A stretch of 64,000 nucleotides of DNA from Streptomyces sp. TG1A-60 (GCF_037201975.1 NZ_CP147520.1:2418001-2482000); one strand, 5' to 3'. Shown: positions 45,576 to 58,596, counted from the first letter of the stretch. Notes: generated by a model from the letters alone, not told the origin. Made by a program: numbers and translations.

Positions 45576-48206
45576 CTACCGCATCAACACCCCCGCCCCC
45601 TCCCCCATCTCCTCCGGAGGCACCGCCACCAGTCCCAGCTCGGCCGGTGAGACGAGCAGGCGGTGGGCGGGCAGGATGCGGACCGTGTAGCCGAAGGAGC
45701 CCGTGCGGTCCAGGGCGAGGGGGCCCTCGTAGAGCCAGCGGCCCTCCTCGTCGGGGCCGCTCGTCGGCTTCAGCGGGCCGTACGTGCCGTCCGTGATGCG
45801 GTCCTCCGTGTCCACGCGGCCGGAGACCGCCTGGACCTCGACGTCGTCCGGGGCGAGGTCGCCGAGCGCGACGCGTACTCGGAGCACGAGCGTCGCGCCC
45901 AGTTCGGCGGCGGTGCTCTCGGGAGCGGCGGACGTCTCCACGTGGTCCACCTTCACCCGGTGCCACCCGCCCCGCACCCGTGCCTTCCAGTCGGCGGACT
46001 CCCGGGCCACGTCCGGGGTCAGCGACCGGTGGGCCCGCGCCGCCGGGGCGTACAGGCGCTCCACGTACTCGCGGACCATGCGGCCGGCCAGCACCTTCGG
46101 TCCGAGGTGGGTGAGGGTCTGGCGCACCATCTCGATCCAGCGGTCGGGCAGGCCGCCCTGGCCGCGCTCGTAGAAGCGTGGGGCCACCCGCTGTCCGAGC
46201 AGGTCGTACAGGGCCGTCGCCTCCAGCTCGTCCCGGCGGTCGTCGTCGGTCGCCTTACCGTCCGCGGTCGGGATCGCCCAGCCGAAGTCCGGCTGGAACC
46301 ACTCGTCCCACCAGCCGTCCAGCACCGACAGGTTCAGGCAGCCGTTCAGCGCCGCCTTCATCCCGCTCGTCCCGCACGCCTCCAGCGGTCGCAGCGGGTT
46401 GTTGAGCCACACGTCGCAGCCCGGATACAGCTTCCGGGCCATGGCCATGCCGTAGTCCGGCAGGAACACGATCCGGTGGCGGACGCGTGGGTCGTCCGCG
46501 AACCGCACCAGCTCCTGGATCAGCCGCTTCCCGCCGTCGTCCGCCGGGTGCGCCTTGCCCGCGACCACGATCTGCGCCGGCCTCTCCGGGTGGAGCAACA
46601 GCTCCATGAGCCGGTCGGGGTCGCGCAGCATCAGGGTCAGGCGCTTGTAAGAGGGGACGCGGCGGGCGAAGCCGATGGTCAGGACGTCCGGGTCCAGCAC
46701 ACCGTCGATCCACCCGAGTTCGGCGGTGCCGGCGCCGCGCTGCCGCCAGGAGGCGTACAGGCGTTCCCGTACCTCCGTCACCAGCTGCTCGCGCAGGCCC
46801 CGGCGCAGCTCCCAGATGTCCTGGTCGGGGATGTCGGCCACGGCGTCCCAGCGGTCGGAGCCGCCGACCGTCATGGCGTCCTCGGTCCGTTCGGCGCCGA
46901 TCTGGCGGGCGCCGAGGCGGAAGACCTCCGGGGCCACCCACGTCGGGGCGTGTACACCGTTCGTCACCGAGGTGATCGGGACCTCCTCCGCGTCGAAGCC
47001 CGGCCACAGGCCGGAGAACATCTCGCGGCTGACCTGGCCGTGCAGCAGCGAGACGCCGTTCGCGCGCTGCGCCAGCCGCAGCCCCATCACGGCCATGTTG
47101 AAGACGTTCGGGTCGCCGCCCCGGTAGGTCTCCATGCCCAGTCCCAGGATGCGGCCCACGTCCATGCGCGGGAGTTCGGCGTGGGGCCCGAAGTGGCGGG
47201 CGACCAGCTCCCGGTCGAAGCGGTCGATGCCGGCGGGGACGGGGGTGTGGGTGGTGAAGACCGTGCCGGCCCGGACCGCCTCGAGGCCGGCGTCGAAGTC
47301 GAGCCCCTCGTCGCGGAGTTCGGCGATGCGTTCCAGGCCGAGGAAGCCCGCGTGTCCCTCGTTGGTGTGGAAGACCTCCGGCCCGGGGTGGCCGGTGAGC
47401 CTGCAGTACATGCGTACGGCCCGGACTCCTCCTATGCCGAGCAGCATCTCCTGGAGGAGGCGGTGTTCGCTGCCGCCGCCGTACAGCCGGTCGGTGACGC
47501 CGCGTTCGCCGAGGTCGTTCTCCTCGACGTCCGAGTCGAGCAGCAGCAACGGCACCCGGCCGACCTGGGCCTGCCAGATGCGGGCGTGCAGCCGTCGGCC
47601 GCCGGGGAGAGCCAGGTCGACCTGGGCGGGGGTGCCGTCGGCCGCCGCCAGCGGCACCAGGGGCAGCTCGTTCGGGTCGAGCACCGGATAGTGCTCCTGC
47701 TGCCAGCCGTCGCGGGACAGGGACTGCCGGAAGTAGCCGTGCCGGTAGAGCAGTCCGACGCCGATCATCGGTACGCCGAGGTCGCTGGCCGCCTTCAGAT
47801 GGTCGCCGGCGAGGATGCCGAGGCCGCCGGAGTACTGCGGCAGGGCGGCGGTGATGCCGAACTCGGGCGAGAAGTAGGCGACGGCGGCCGGGAGTTCGGA
47901 CGTCTGTGCCTGCCCCTGGTACCAGCGGTCCCCCGTGGCGTAGTCCCGCAGGTCGTCGGCGACGACGGTCAGGCGGCGCAGAAATCGCCGGTCCTCGGCG
48001 AGTTCGGCCAGGCGCCGGGTGGAGACGGAGCCGAGGAGGCGTACGGGGTCACCGCCGGACGCGGCCCAGCGCTCGGGGTCGACCGACTGGAAGAGGTCAC
48101 GGGTCTCCGCGTGCCAGGACCAGCGCAGATTGCGCGCCAGTTCGCTGAGCGGATGCAGGGCTTCGGGAAGGACGGGTCGGACGGTGAATCTGCGGATGGC
48201 CTTCAC
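45576..48206 (-). CDS. glgP: Alpha-glucan phosphorylase
   Basis: Phosphorolyses glycogen or related alpha-1,4-glucans to glucose-1-phosphate. The 876-residue protein is the actinobacterial/archaeal GlgP type with an N-terminal DUF3417 domain (NLRWSWHAETRDLFQSVDP), then YFSPEFGITAALPQYSGGLG and the PLP-site region ACGTSGMKAALNGCLNLSVL with DGWWDEW. The GTG at 48204-48206 (VKAIRRFTVRP) is chosen because GGTGGA lies 8 bases upstream, in place of a GTG six codons earlier. It is divergent from the protease gene and the glgE operon. Confidence 0.93.
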   Translation of the reverse strand: MKAIRRFTVRPVLPEALHPLSELARNLRWSWHAETRDLFQSVDPERWAASGGDPVRLLGSVSTRRLAELAEDRRFLRRLTVVADDLRDYATGDRWYQGQAQTSELPAAVAYFSPEFGITAALPQYSGGLGILAGDHLKAASDLGVPMIGVGLLYRHGYFRQSLSRDGWQQEHYPVLDPNELPLVPLAAADGTPAQVDLALPGGRRLHARIWQAQVGRVPLLLLDSDVEENDLGERGVTDRLYGGGSEHRLLQEMLLGIGGVRAVRMYCRLTGHPGPEVFHTNEGHAGFLGLERIAELRDEGLDFDAGLEAVRAGTVFTTHTPVPAGIDRFDRELVARHFGPHAELPRMDVGRILGLGMETYRGGDPNVFNMAVMGLRLAQRANGVSLLHGQVSREMFSGLWPGFDAEEVPITSVTNGVHAPTWVAPEVFRLGARQIGAERTEDAMTVGGSDRWDAVADIPDQDIWELRRGLREQLVTEVRERLYASWRQRGAGTAELGWIDGVLDPDVLTIGFARRVPSYKRLTLMLRDPDRLMELLLHPERPAQIVVAGKAHPADDGGKRLIQELVRFADDPRVRHRIVFLPDYGMAMARKLYPGCDVWLNNPLRPLEACGTSGMKAALNGCLNLSVLDGWWDEWFQPDFGWAIPTADGKATDDDRRDELEATALYDLLGQRVAPRFYERGQGGLPDRWIEMVRQTLTHLGPKVLAGRMVREYVERLYAPAARAHRSLTPDVARESADWKARVRGGWHRVKVDHVETSAAPESTAAELGATLVLRVRVALGDLAPDDVEVQAVSGRVDTEDRITDGTYGPLKPTSGPDEEGRWLYEGPLALDRTGSFGYTVRILPAHRLLVSPAELGLVAVPPEEMGEGAGVLMR

Positions 48207-48620
48207 AGAGGGTTCCACCTTCACGCCAGGACGTACGGGCCGGGGGACGCACTGCTGCCGTGCGCCCGTTCGTCACCCCCGACGGTAGGGAGCGGCGCGG
48301 GGGTCCGGCAACTGCGGCGCGTCCCTCGGTACGCAATTACGGCGCATCCGTACCCCGGCCGCCCTGCGGGGCAGTCCCCTTCGGCGGGTTCAGTCCTGAA
48401 TTCGCCGCAAGCCAGCCGCAACCTTCCCATGTACCCCACGGGGGATATGGCCGATTCCGCCCCTCTGTGCGACCTTGTGGCGCTTCACGCCTCGCGAGAG
48501 GCTGCCCAGTGGCGCACCGGCCGTCCTCGGCCGAATCCGGTGGATTCCGGCAGCCCGCCACGGCCGGCTCCCGCTGAACCGCGGTGCCGGTGCGCCGGGT
48601 CGAGGAGGGGGTTCTCACAC
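48207..48620. promoter_or_regulatory. Divergent intergenic region between glgP and the S8 protease
   Basis: 414 bases without a gene. Two related segments, CGGCGCGTCCCTCGGTAC and CGGCGCATCCGTAC, lie about 25 bases apart near 48320-48355 and could be regulator sites. GAGGAGGGGG is the protease ribosome binding site. Confidence 0.4.
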
Positions 48621-49832
48621 ATGCACCATCTGGCAGAGGCGAGAAGCTGGCGCGCACGCTGGGCGGGAGGCCTCACGGCGGTCATGACGGCCGCGGTGCT
48701 TTCGGCCGTCACCCTGCCCGCGCAGGCCGCTCCGGAGGGGCTCGTCATCGGAGCCGGTGATCCCGGTTCCCTCAGCGGCAGTTACATCGTGACCCTCAAG
48801 GCGGGAACGAAGGCCCCGTCGACGGCGGGAAAGGACGTGGCGGCGGAGTACGGGGCGAGAATAGGCCATATGTACAGCACGGCCCTGAACGGTTACTCCG
48901 TACGGGCCGGTGAGAAACAGGCCAGGCGTCTCGCGGCGGACTCCCGCGTGGCCTCGGTCGTCCAGGACTCGAAGGTCGCCTACGACCACCGGCAGCCCGA
49001 CCCGCCCTCGTGGGGCCTGGACCGGATCGACCAACCGAAGCCGCCGCTCGACAAGAGCTACACCTGGCCCGAGTCGGCGGGCAAGGGCGCCACCGTGTAC
49101 GTGATCGACACCGGCATACGGATCACCCATGAGGACTTCGGCGGCCGGGCCGGTCACGGCTGGGACTTCGTCCAGAACGACCGGATCGCGCAGGACGGCA
49201 ACGGCCACGGCACCCATGTCGCGGGCACCGTCGCCGGCACCGCCCACGGCGTCGCCAAGAAGGCGAAGGTCGTCGCCGTGCGCGTCCTCGACAACGCGGG
49301 CTCGGGGACGACCGCCCAGGTCATCGCCGGTATCGACTGGGTCACCCGGCATGCGAGGAAGCCGGCCGTGGCCACCATGAGCCTGGGCGGCTTCGGCAAC
49401 GCGCAACTCGACGCCGCCGTACGCAACTCCATAGCGTCCGGGGTCACCTACACGGTCGCCGCGGGCAACGACGGACTCGCCGCCGGCCTGTACTCGCCCG
49501 CCCGCGTCAAGCAGGCGATCACGGTCGGCGCCACCGACCGGAAGGACGTCCGCGCCGACTTCTCGAACTGGGGCCCGAGCCTGGACCTGTTCGCGCCCGG
49601 CGTGTCCGTCACCTCCGCCTCGCACAGGAGCGACACCGCGAAGGCGACCCTTTCGGGTACGTCCATGGCCACCCCGCACGCGGCGGGGGCGGCTGCGCTC
49701 CATCTGGCCGACCATCCGTCGGCCACGCCGGCCGAGGTGGGCGAAGTCCTGGTGGAGCGTGCGGTTTCGGGCAAGGTCAAGGACGGATATCCGGGCTCCC
49801 CGAACCGACTTCTCCAGGTCGACGGCCCGTAG
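48621..49832 (+). CDS. Secreted subtilisin-like S8 peptidase
   Basis: 403-residue exported serine protease. Signal peptide (RARWAGGLTAVMTAAVLSAV, cleavage near AQA-AP), I9 propeptide (SYIVTLKAGTKAP ... DSRVASVVQDSKV), then the catalytic domain with Asp in VIDTGIRITHEDFG, His in GNGHGTHVAGTVAG and Ser in SGTSMATPHAAGAAALHL; the oxyanion Asn is in VAAGNDG. It stands between glgP and glgE but has no visible link to glucan metabolism. Confidence 0.93.
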   Translation: MHHLAEARSWRARWAGGLTAVMTAAVLSAVTLPAQAAPEGLVIGAGDPGSLSGSYIVTLKAGTKAPSTAGKDVAAEYGARIGHMYSTALNGYSVRAGEKQARRLAADSRVASVVQDSKVAYDHRQPDPPSWGLDRIDQPKPPLDKSYTWPESAGKGATVYVIDTGIRITHEDFGGRAGHGWDFVQNDRIAQDGNGHGTHVAGTVAGTAHGVAKKAKVVAVRVLDNAGSGTTAQVIAGIDWVTRHARKPAVATMSLGGFGNAQLDAAVRNSIASGVTYTVAAGNDGLAAGLYSPARVKQAITVGATDRKDVRADFSNWGPSLDLFAPGVSVTSASHRSDTAKATLSGTSMATPHAAGAAALHLADHPSATPAEVGEVLVERAVSGKVKDGYPGSPNRLLQVDGP

Positions 49833-49882
49833 GAAGCCGTAACACCACAGGTGAACAGCCCTTTACCCAGAGCGACTACAGT

Positions 49883-49915
49883 GACCGGTCTCGCCCACCC
49901 AGGACGAGGCCGGTC
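49883..49915 (+). terminator. Terminator of the S8 peptidase gene
   Basis: 11-position stem (49883-49893 with 49905-49915) with one wobble pair and an 11-base loop, followed by TTGTGTGT. Confidence 0.65.
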
Positions 49916-50062
49916 TTGTGTGTAGACATACGCGTGAGTAGTTAACAAAGTGCCGGAATGCCCACCCGCACTGTGTGGGAAGGCTCCACCGGTACGTCCC
50001 GCTGGCCCCACCTCCCCACAACTCTCATCCGCCCACCCACGTTGACGCGGACAGGAGCGGTC

Positions 50063-52197
50063 ATGCCCGCCACGCACCACTCGTCAGCACCCCCGACGAC
50101 CAGTACCACGCCCGCCGCACCCGACAGCACCGCCGCACGCCCCGCACGCCGGGCGCGCACCGGCCCGCCCGAGCCGACCGCGCCGCCCCCCAAGACCCCT
50201 GTGCCCCCGGGCGCCCCCACCATCGGGCGGATACCGGTCCTCGACGTACGGCCGACCGTGCACCACGGCCGCCGACCGGCGAAGGCGGTCGTGGGCGAGG
50301 CCTTCGAGATCTCGGCCGTCGTCATCCGGGAGGGCCATGACGCGGTCGCCGCCCATGTCGTGCTCAGGGACCCGGAGGGCCGTCCGGCCGGCTGGACCCC
50401 GATGCGCGAACTCGCCCCCGGCACCGACCGTTGGGGCGCCACCGTCTCCGTACCGGGCGAGGGCCTCTGGTCCTACGCCGTAGAGGGCTGGGGCGACCCG
50501 ATCAGCACCTGGCGCCACCACGCCCACATCAAGATCCCGGCCGGCATCGACACCGAACTGGTCCTGGAGGAGGGCGCGCGCCTCTACGAACGCGCCGCCG
50601 ACGGCGTCCCCGAGGGCCTGGGCAGGCGAGGCGTCCTGCTCGCCGCCGTGGACGCGCTCCGGGACACCGGGCGGCCCGCGTCCGCCCGGCTGGCGGCGGC
50701 GTCGGTGCCGGAGGTGGACGAGGTCCTGGCCGTGCACCCGTTGCGTGAGCTGGTCACCTCCAGCGAGCCGTTGCCGCTGCTGGTGGAGCGGGAACGGGCC
50801 CTGTTCGGCTCCTGGTACGAGTTCTTCCCCCGCTCCGAGGGCACCCCCGAACAGCCCCACGGCACCTTCCGCACCGCAGCCCGCCGCCTGCCCGCCATCG
50901 CGGGGATGGGCTTCGACGTGGTCTACCTGCCACCGATCCACCCCATCGGCACCACCTTCCGCAAGGGCCGCAACAACACCCTCTCCCCCACCGGCGACGA
51001 CGTGGGCGTGCCCTGGGCGATCGGCTCACCCGAGGGCGGCCACGACGCCGTCCACCCCCACCTGGGCACCCTCGAGGACTTCGACCACTTCGTCACCGAA
51101 GCCCGCGCGCTGGGGCTGGAGGTGGCCCTCGACTTCGCCCTGCAGTGCTCCCCCGACCACCCCTGGGTGCACAAACACCCCGAGTGGTTCCACCACCGCC
51201 CCGACGGCACCATCGCCCACGCGGAGAACCCGCCCAAGAAGTACCAGGACATCTACCCCATCGCCTTCGACGCCGACATGCCCGGCCTGATCACCGAGAC
51301 CACCCGGGTACTGCGGCACTGGATGGACCACGGCGTGCGGATCTTCCGCGTCGACAACCCCCACACCAAACCGGTCGTCTTCTGGGAACAGGTGATCGCC
51401 GACATCAACCGCACCGACCCGGACGTCATCTTCCTCGCCGAGGCGTTCACCCGCCCGGCGATGATGCACACCCTGGCCGCGGCCGGATTCCAGCAGTCCT
51501 ACACCTACTTCACCTGGCGTACCACCAAGGAGGAACTGACCGAGTACGCCACCGAACTGGCCGGCGAGGCCGCGAGCTACATGCGGCCCAACTTCTTCGT
51601 CAACACCCCCGACATCCTCCACGCCTTCCTCCAGGACGGCGGACGCCCGGCCTTCGAACTGCGCGCCGTACTCGCCGCGACCCTCTCCCCCACCTGGGGC
51701 GTCTACTCCGGCTACGAACTGTGCGAGAACACCCCCCTCAAACCCGGCAGCGAGGAATACCTCGACTCGGAGAAGTACCAACTCCGCCCACGCGACTGGG
51801 ACACCGCCGAACGAGACGGACGCACCATCGCCCCACTGCTCGGCAAGCTCAACGAGATCAGGCGCCGGAGCCCGGCGCTGCGACAGTTGCGCGACCTGCA
51901 CTTCCATCACGCCGACCAGGAAGCGGTGATCATCTACTCGAAGCGCGCGGGCTCGAACACGGTTCTGGTGGTCGTGAACCTCGACCCCCACCACACCCAG
52001 GAGGCCACCGTCTCGTTGGACATGCCGCAACTCGGCCTGGACTGGCATGAGTCCGTGCTGGTGCGCGACGAGCTCACCGGCGAGGTCCACACCTGGGGCA
52101 GGAACAACTACGTACGTCTCGAACCGGGCCGCGCGCCCGCTCACGTACTGACCGTCCTGCGACCGTCCAACCCGCAGATCGGGGGGTCACCCACATA

Positions 52198-52198
<1 letters not shown>
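50063..52198 (+). CDS. glgE: Alpha-1,4-glucan:maltose-1-phosphate maltosyltransferase
   Basis: GlgE adds maltosyl units from maltose-1-phosphate to the non-reducing end of alpha-glucans. The 711-residue protein has a disordered Thr/Ala/Pro-rich N-terminus (to about 50), the N and S domains, and a GH13 barrel with [20 protein letters not shown], nucleophile Asp in [19 protein letters not shown] and acid Glu in [11 protein letters not shown]. The ATG at 50063 has AGGAG about 7 bases upstream. Its TAA overlaps the treS ATG by one base, so the two are coupled. Confidence 0.95.
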
Positions 52199-53916
<1,718 letters not shown>

Positions 53917-53932
53917 GCCCGACCGGAACCCG

Positions 53933-53960
53933 GGGCGGGCCGGTTTCTCCCGGCCCGCCC
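53933..53960 (+). terminator. Hairpin between treS and pep2
   Basis: 11-bp stem GGGCGGGCCGG/CCGGCCCGCCC (53933-53943, 53950-53960), 6-base loop, 16 bases after treS. As pep2 follows at 54008 it is probably an attenuator rather than the operon end. Confidence 0.6.
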
Positions 53961-54007
53961 GGGGCACGCATCAGTAACACCCCGCCCCGGGGAAAGGACG
54001 CGACGCC

Positions 54008-55486
54008 ATGTCGGAAGCCGCCACGCACTCCACCGCGACAAGTCCTGCACCACTGCCCGCGGTCGAAGCGATGCCCGAGCTGCTCACCTCGCTGGAGCCG
54101 CTGCTGCGGGAGTGGCTGCCACGGCAGCGCTGGTTCGCGGGGAAGGGGCGGCCGGTCACCGGGTTCGGTCTGGTGGCGGCCACCGCACTGCTGCCGGTGG
54201 CTTCGCGGGTGGAGGACTCCCGGTCGGGCACGGCGAAGGCCGGGCTGCTGCATCTCCTCGTCCGCGCCCATCAGCCGCTGGTACCGGCCCAGGGCGCCCC
54301 GTCCCACCCCGGCGACTGCTACCAACTGCTGCTCGGCGTGCGCGAGGCGCTGCCGCCACGGCTCGCGCCCGCGCTGATCGGGCATGTGACCGAAGGCCCG
54401 CTGGCCGGACGGACGGTCTACGAGGCGCTGCACGACCCACGCCTCGCCGAGGTCCTCCTGGAGGCCCTGCGGACGCAGGCACACGTCGGCGGGCTGCGCT
54501 GCGGGCGGGACACGCGCCACGACATCCCCGAGGGCCTGGTGCCGCGCCTGGTCACCTCGGAGCAGTCCAACTCCTCGATCGTGTACGGCGATACGTTCAT
54601 CCTCAAGCTGTTCCGTCGGGTCGTGCCCGGGGACAACCCCGACCTCGAACTGCCGATGACGCTGTCCCGCGAGCGGTGCCCCCGTGTCCCGTCGCCGGCG
54701 GCCTGGATGGTGGCCGACCTGGGCCCCACCGCCGATCCCGACGGCCACCACGTCCTGGGCGTCCTCCAGCCGTTCCTCCACGGCGCGGCGGACGGCTGGG
54801 AGCTGGCGCTGAGCGTGCTGGCCAAGGGGGAGGACTTCACCGCCGAGGCGCGGGCACTGGGGCAGGCGACCGCAGAGGTCCACACCGCGCTGGCACGGGC
54901 ACTGCCCATGGTCACGCTGGGCCGGCCACAACTGGAGCGGCTGGTCGCCGGCATGACCGAACGCCTGGAGGCGGCGGCGCAGGCCGTACCCGCGCTGCGG
55001 CCGTACGCACCGGGGCTGCACACCGCATTCGAGGCGCTCGCCGACCTGGCCGCCGAGGGCCGCGCCTGGACGGCCCAGCGCATCCATGGCGATCTTCACC
55101 TCGGCCAGTGTCTCCGCTCTGCCTCCGGGGAGTGGTCGCTCATAGATTTCGAGGGTGAGCCGTCGAAGCCGCTGGCCGAGCGCCGTATGCCGCAGCCCGT
55201 CGCCCGCGACATCGCCGGCATGCTCCGCTCCTTCGACTACGCCGCCCACTCCCTCCGGCCCCCGGCCACCGACTGGGCGACCGCCTGCCGGGCCGCGTAC
55301 TGCTCCGGCTACGCGGACGTCACCGGGGCCGACCCGCGCACCGATCCCGTACTGCTGCGCGCCTACGAGACCGACAAGGCCGTGTACGAGGTCCTCTACG
55401 AGGCCCGCCACCGCCCCGACTGGCTGCCGGTGCCCCTGGCGGCCGTCCACCGCCTGTCCACGGACACCGGCGCCGACACTCCCTGA
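54008..55486 (+). CDS. pep2: Maltokinase
   Basis: ATP-dependent kinase making maltose-1-phosphate for GlgE; also called Mak. 492 residues with the N-terminal cap (LREWLPRQRWFAGKGRPVTG) and an aminoglycoside-phosphotransferase-like kinase fold: SIVYGDTFILKLFRRV (ATP-binding lysine), catalytic RIHGDLHLGQCL and metal-binding SLIDFEGEPSKPLAERR. AAAGGA upstream of the ATG. The gene sits between treS and glgB, the expected order of the pathway operon. Confidence 0.94.
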   Translation: MSEAATHSTATSPAPLPAVEAMPELLTSLEPLLREWLPRQRWFAGKGRPVTGFGLVAATALLPVASRVEDSRSGTAKAGLLHLLVRAHQPLVPAQGAPSHPGDCYQLLLGVREALPPRLAPALIGHVTEGPLAGRTVYEALHDPRLAEVLLEALRTQAHVGGLRCGRDTRHDIPEGLVPRLVTSEQSNSSIVYGDTFILKLFRRVVPGDNPDLELPMTLSRERCPRVPSPAAWMVADLGPTADPDGHHVLGVLQPFLHGAADGWELALSVLAKGEDFTAEARALGQATAEVHTALARALPMVTLGRPQLERLVAGMTERLEAAAQAVPALRPYAPGLHTAFEALADLAAEGRAWTAQRIHGDLHLGQCLRSASGEWSLIDFEGEPSKPLAERRMPQPVARDIAGMLRSFDYAAHSLRPPATDWATACRAAYCSGYADVTGADPRTDPVLLRAYETDKAVYEVLYEARHRPDWLPVPLAAVHRLSTDTGADTP

Positions 55487-55523
55487 CCGCCCCACACCAG
55501 CCCCTGCCGAGGAGGCCGTCCCT

Positions 55524-58500
55524 GTGACTCCCCGCCCGCCGTCCGACGACAGCACGCAGCCCACCGGCGCCGCCGCCGAGGGCCCTGGCCCGGTGAAGAA
55601 GTCGGCCGCGAGGAAACCCGCCGCCGAGAAGGCGCCGGCGAAGAAGACGGCGACGAAGAAGGCAGCGGCCAAGAGCACGGCGAAAGCGGTCGCCAAGAAG
55701 GCCGCCGAGGCGACGGCAGCGGTCGGGAAACCCGCCGAAGGCAAGCCGGTGGGCACGGAGGTGACCGACGGGGCGCCCGCGGCGGTCGAGAAGGCGGCCG
55801 GGGGCAAAGCGGTGGCGAAGAGGACCGCCGGGAGCGGCAGGTCCGCGACGAGAAGGGTGGCGGACGGCGAGGGCTCGGCCGAGAAGACCCCTGCCACGAG
55901 GGCTGCCGCCAGGAAGGCCCCTGCGAAGAAGGCCGTGACGAAGAAGGCCGTGACGAAGAAGGCCGTGACGAAGAAGGCGACGGCCAAGAAGACCGCTGCC
56001 AAGACCGCTGCCGAGAAAGCCGTGGCCAAGAAGGCAGTCGCCAAGCAAGCCGTGGCCAGGAAGGCCCCGGCCAAGAAAGCCGTCACCGCCAAGGCCGTCG
56101 CCAAGAAGGCCGCCGCGAAGAAGGCGGTGAGGCCGCCGCAGAAGACGGAACGGGCGGCGGTGATGGTTCCTGCCGTCCCACGGGGCGCCGGAAGTACCGT
56201 GCCCGAACCGGCTGGGTCAGCGGTCCCCGAACCGGCGGCGGTCCCCAGGCAGTCCGCCACCGAGCCGGTCGTCGGCGAACCGGTGGTTCCCCGGCAGGCC
56301 ACCGCCGGGCCGGCGGTCTCCGCCCCCTCGGCCCACGGACCCGGCCTCACCCGGCCCGCTTTCTCCCCGCCGTCGACGGCGCCGACCGCGACCGCCTGCT
56401 GGCCGGCACGCACCACGCCCCGCACTCCGTGCTGGGGGCGCATCCGACGCCCGGCGGGGTGGTGTTCCGGGCGTTCCGGCCGTACGCGCTCGGGGTGAGT
56501 GTGGTGGTGGAGTCGGTGCGGACACAGTTGCACGACGACGGGGGCGGGTTCTTCTCGGGGCTGTTGCCGTTGCGGGAGGTGCCGGCGGGGTACCGGCTGC
56601 TGGTCTCGTACGAGAGCGCGGAGCACGAGACCGAGGACGCGTACCGGTTCCTGCCGGCGATCGGCGAGCTGGACCTGCATCTGATCAACGAGGGACGGCA
56701 CGAGGAGCTGTGGCGGGCGCTCGGCGCCGAGCCGATGACCCACCAGGGCGTCACCGGCACCCGCTTCACGGTGTGGGCACCGAACGCGCGCGGCGTACGG
56801 CTGGCCGGGACCTTCAACTTCTGGGACGGCACGGGGTTCCCGATGCGCTCGCTGGGCTCCTCCGGGGTGTGGGAGCTGTTCGTGCCGGGGATCGGTGAGG
56901 GCGAGCTGTACAAGTTCGAGATCACCCGGCCCGACGGCTCGAAGACGCTCCGCGCGGACCCGCTGGCCCGCCGTACGGAGGTGCCGCCCGGCACGTCCTC
57001 CATCGTGCACGCCTCGCACCACGAGTGGGGCGACGAGGAGTGGCTGGCGAAGCGGGCGGAGATCCCCGCGCACGAGGCACCGTTCTCCGTCTACGAGGTC
57101 CATCTGCCCTCCTGGCGACCGGGACTGACGTACCGTCAACTCGCCGAGCAGCTACCGGCGTACGTCTCGGACCTCGGCTTCACCCATGTCGAACTGCTGC
57201 CCGTCGCGGAGCACCCGTTCGGCGGCTCGTGGGGCTACCAGGTCACCGGGTTCTACGCGCCGACGGCCCGCCTCGGCACCCCCGACGACTTCAAGTATCT
57301 GGTCGACGCGCTGCACCGGGCGGGCATCGGCGTGCTGATGGACTGGGTGCCGGCCCACTTCCCGCGCGACGACTGGGCCTTGGCCGAGTTCGACGGGCGT
57401 CCGCTGTACGAACACGAGGACCCGGCGCGGGCGGCGCACCCCGACTGGGGGACGCTGGAGTTCGACTACGGGCGCCGTGAGGTGCGCAACTTCCTGGTGG
57501 CGAACGCCCTTTACTGGTGTGAGGAGTACCACATCGACGGCCTGCGGGTGGATGCCGTGGCGTCGATGCTCTACCTCGACTACTCGCGCGAGCCGGGCCA
57601 GTGGACGCCGAACGAGCACGGCGGCCGGGAGAACCTGGACGCGGTGGCCTTTCTGCAGGAGATGAACGCGACGGTGTACCGGCGGGTGCCGGGCGTCGTG
57701 ACGATCGCCGAGGAGTCGACCGCCTGGGACGGCGTCACCCGCGCCACCCACCACGTCGGTCCGGGCGGCTTCGGCGGTCTCGGCTTCGGCCTGAAGTGGA
57801 ACATGGGCTGGATGCACGACTCACTGGGCTACATGTCCAGGGAGCCGGTGCATCGCAAGCACCACCACAACGACATGACGTTCTCCATGGTGTACGCGTA
57901 CAGCGAGAACTACGTCCTCCCCATCTCCCACGACGAGGTCGTGCACGGCAAGGGTTCGCTGGTGTCGAAGATGCCGGGCGACTGGTGGCAGCGACGGGCC
58001 GACCACCGCGCGTATCTCGGCTTCATGTGGGCCCACCCCGGCAAGCAACTCCTGTTCATGGGGCAGGAGTTCGCCCAGGGTACGGAGTGGTCCGAGGCGC
58101 ACGGCCCCGACTGGTGGCTCCTCGACCCGGCGTACGGCGCCGAAGCCGACCACCGGGGCGTGCGCGACCTCGTCCGCGACCTCAACACCACCTACCGCCG
58201 GACCCCCGCCCTCTGGCAGCGCGACACCCACCCGTCCGGCTTCTCCTGGATCACGGGCGACTCCGCGGACGACAACGTCCTGGCGTTCCTGCGGCTCGCC
58301 GAAGACGGCACCCCCCTGCTGGCCGTCTCCAACTTCAGCCCCGTCGTCCGCCAGGGATACCGCTTGGGCGTCCCCGACGACACGCCGGCCTGGCACGAGC
58401 TCCTCAACACCGACGCGGCCCGCTACGGAGGCAGCGACGTCACCACCCCGCACCCCGTCAAGCCCGAACCGCGCCCCTGGCACGGCCGCCCGGCCAGCAT

Positions 58501-58549
58501 CCGCGTGACGCTGCCCCCACTGGCCACCATCTGGCTCCGCCCGGCCTAG
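55524..58549 (+). CDS. glgB: 1,4-alpha-glucan branching enzyme with Lys/Ala-rich N-terminal extension; frame broken at about 56360
   Basis: Introduces alpha-1,6 branches into the GlgE product. A GTG at 55524 with GAGGAGG 8 bases upstream opens an extension of about 280 residues rich in AKKA and VTKKA repeats, like histone-H1-type tails. After GPGLTRPA the frame shifts and continues [20 protein letters not shown], the N1 domain, CBM48 ([20 protein letters not shown]), and the GH13 barrel with Asp in [12 protein letters not shown], Glu in [11 protein letters not shown] and Asp in [14 protein letters not shown]. The span of 3026 bases is one short of 1009 codons, so one missing base near 56358-56367 would join the parts. 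Confidence 0.88.
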
Positions 58550-58596
58550 TGCCGCGGCACTAGGCTTCGGCCTCCGCTGGCCCCGCCCGTCCCGTT

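Noticed and set aside
45663..48620. Long plus-strand open frame running into the S8 protease
   Set aside because: It is antisense to glgP; only the part from the ATG at 48621 is real, with a ribosome binding site and signal peptide.
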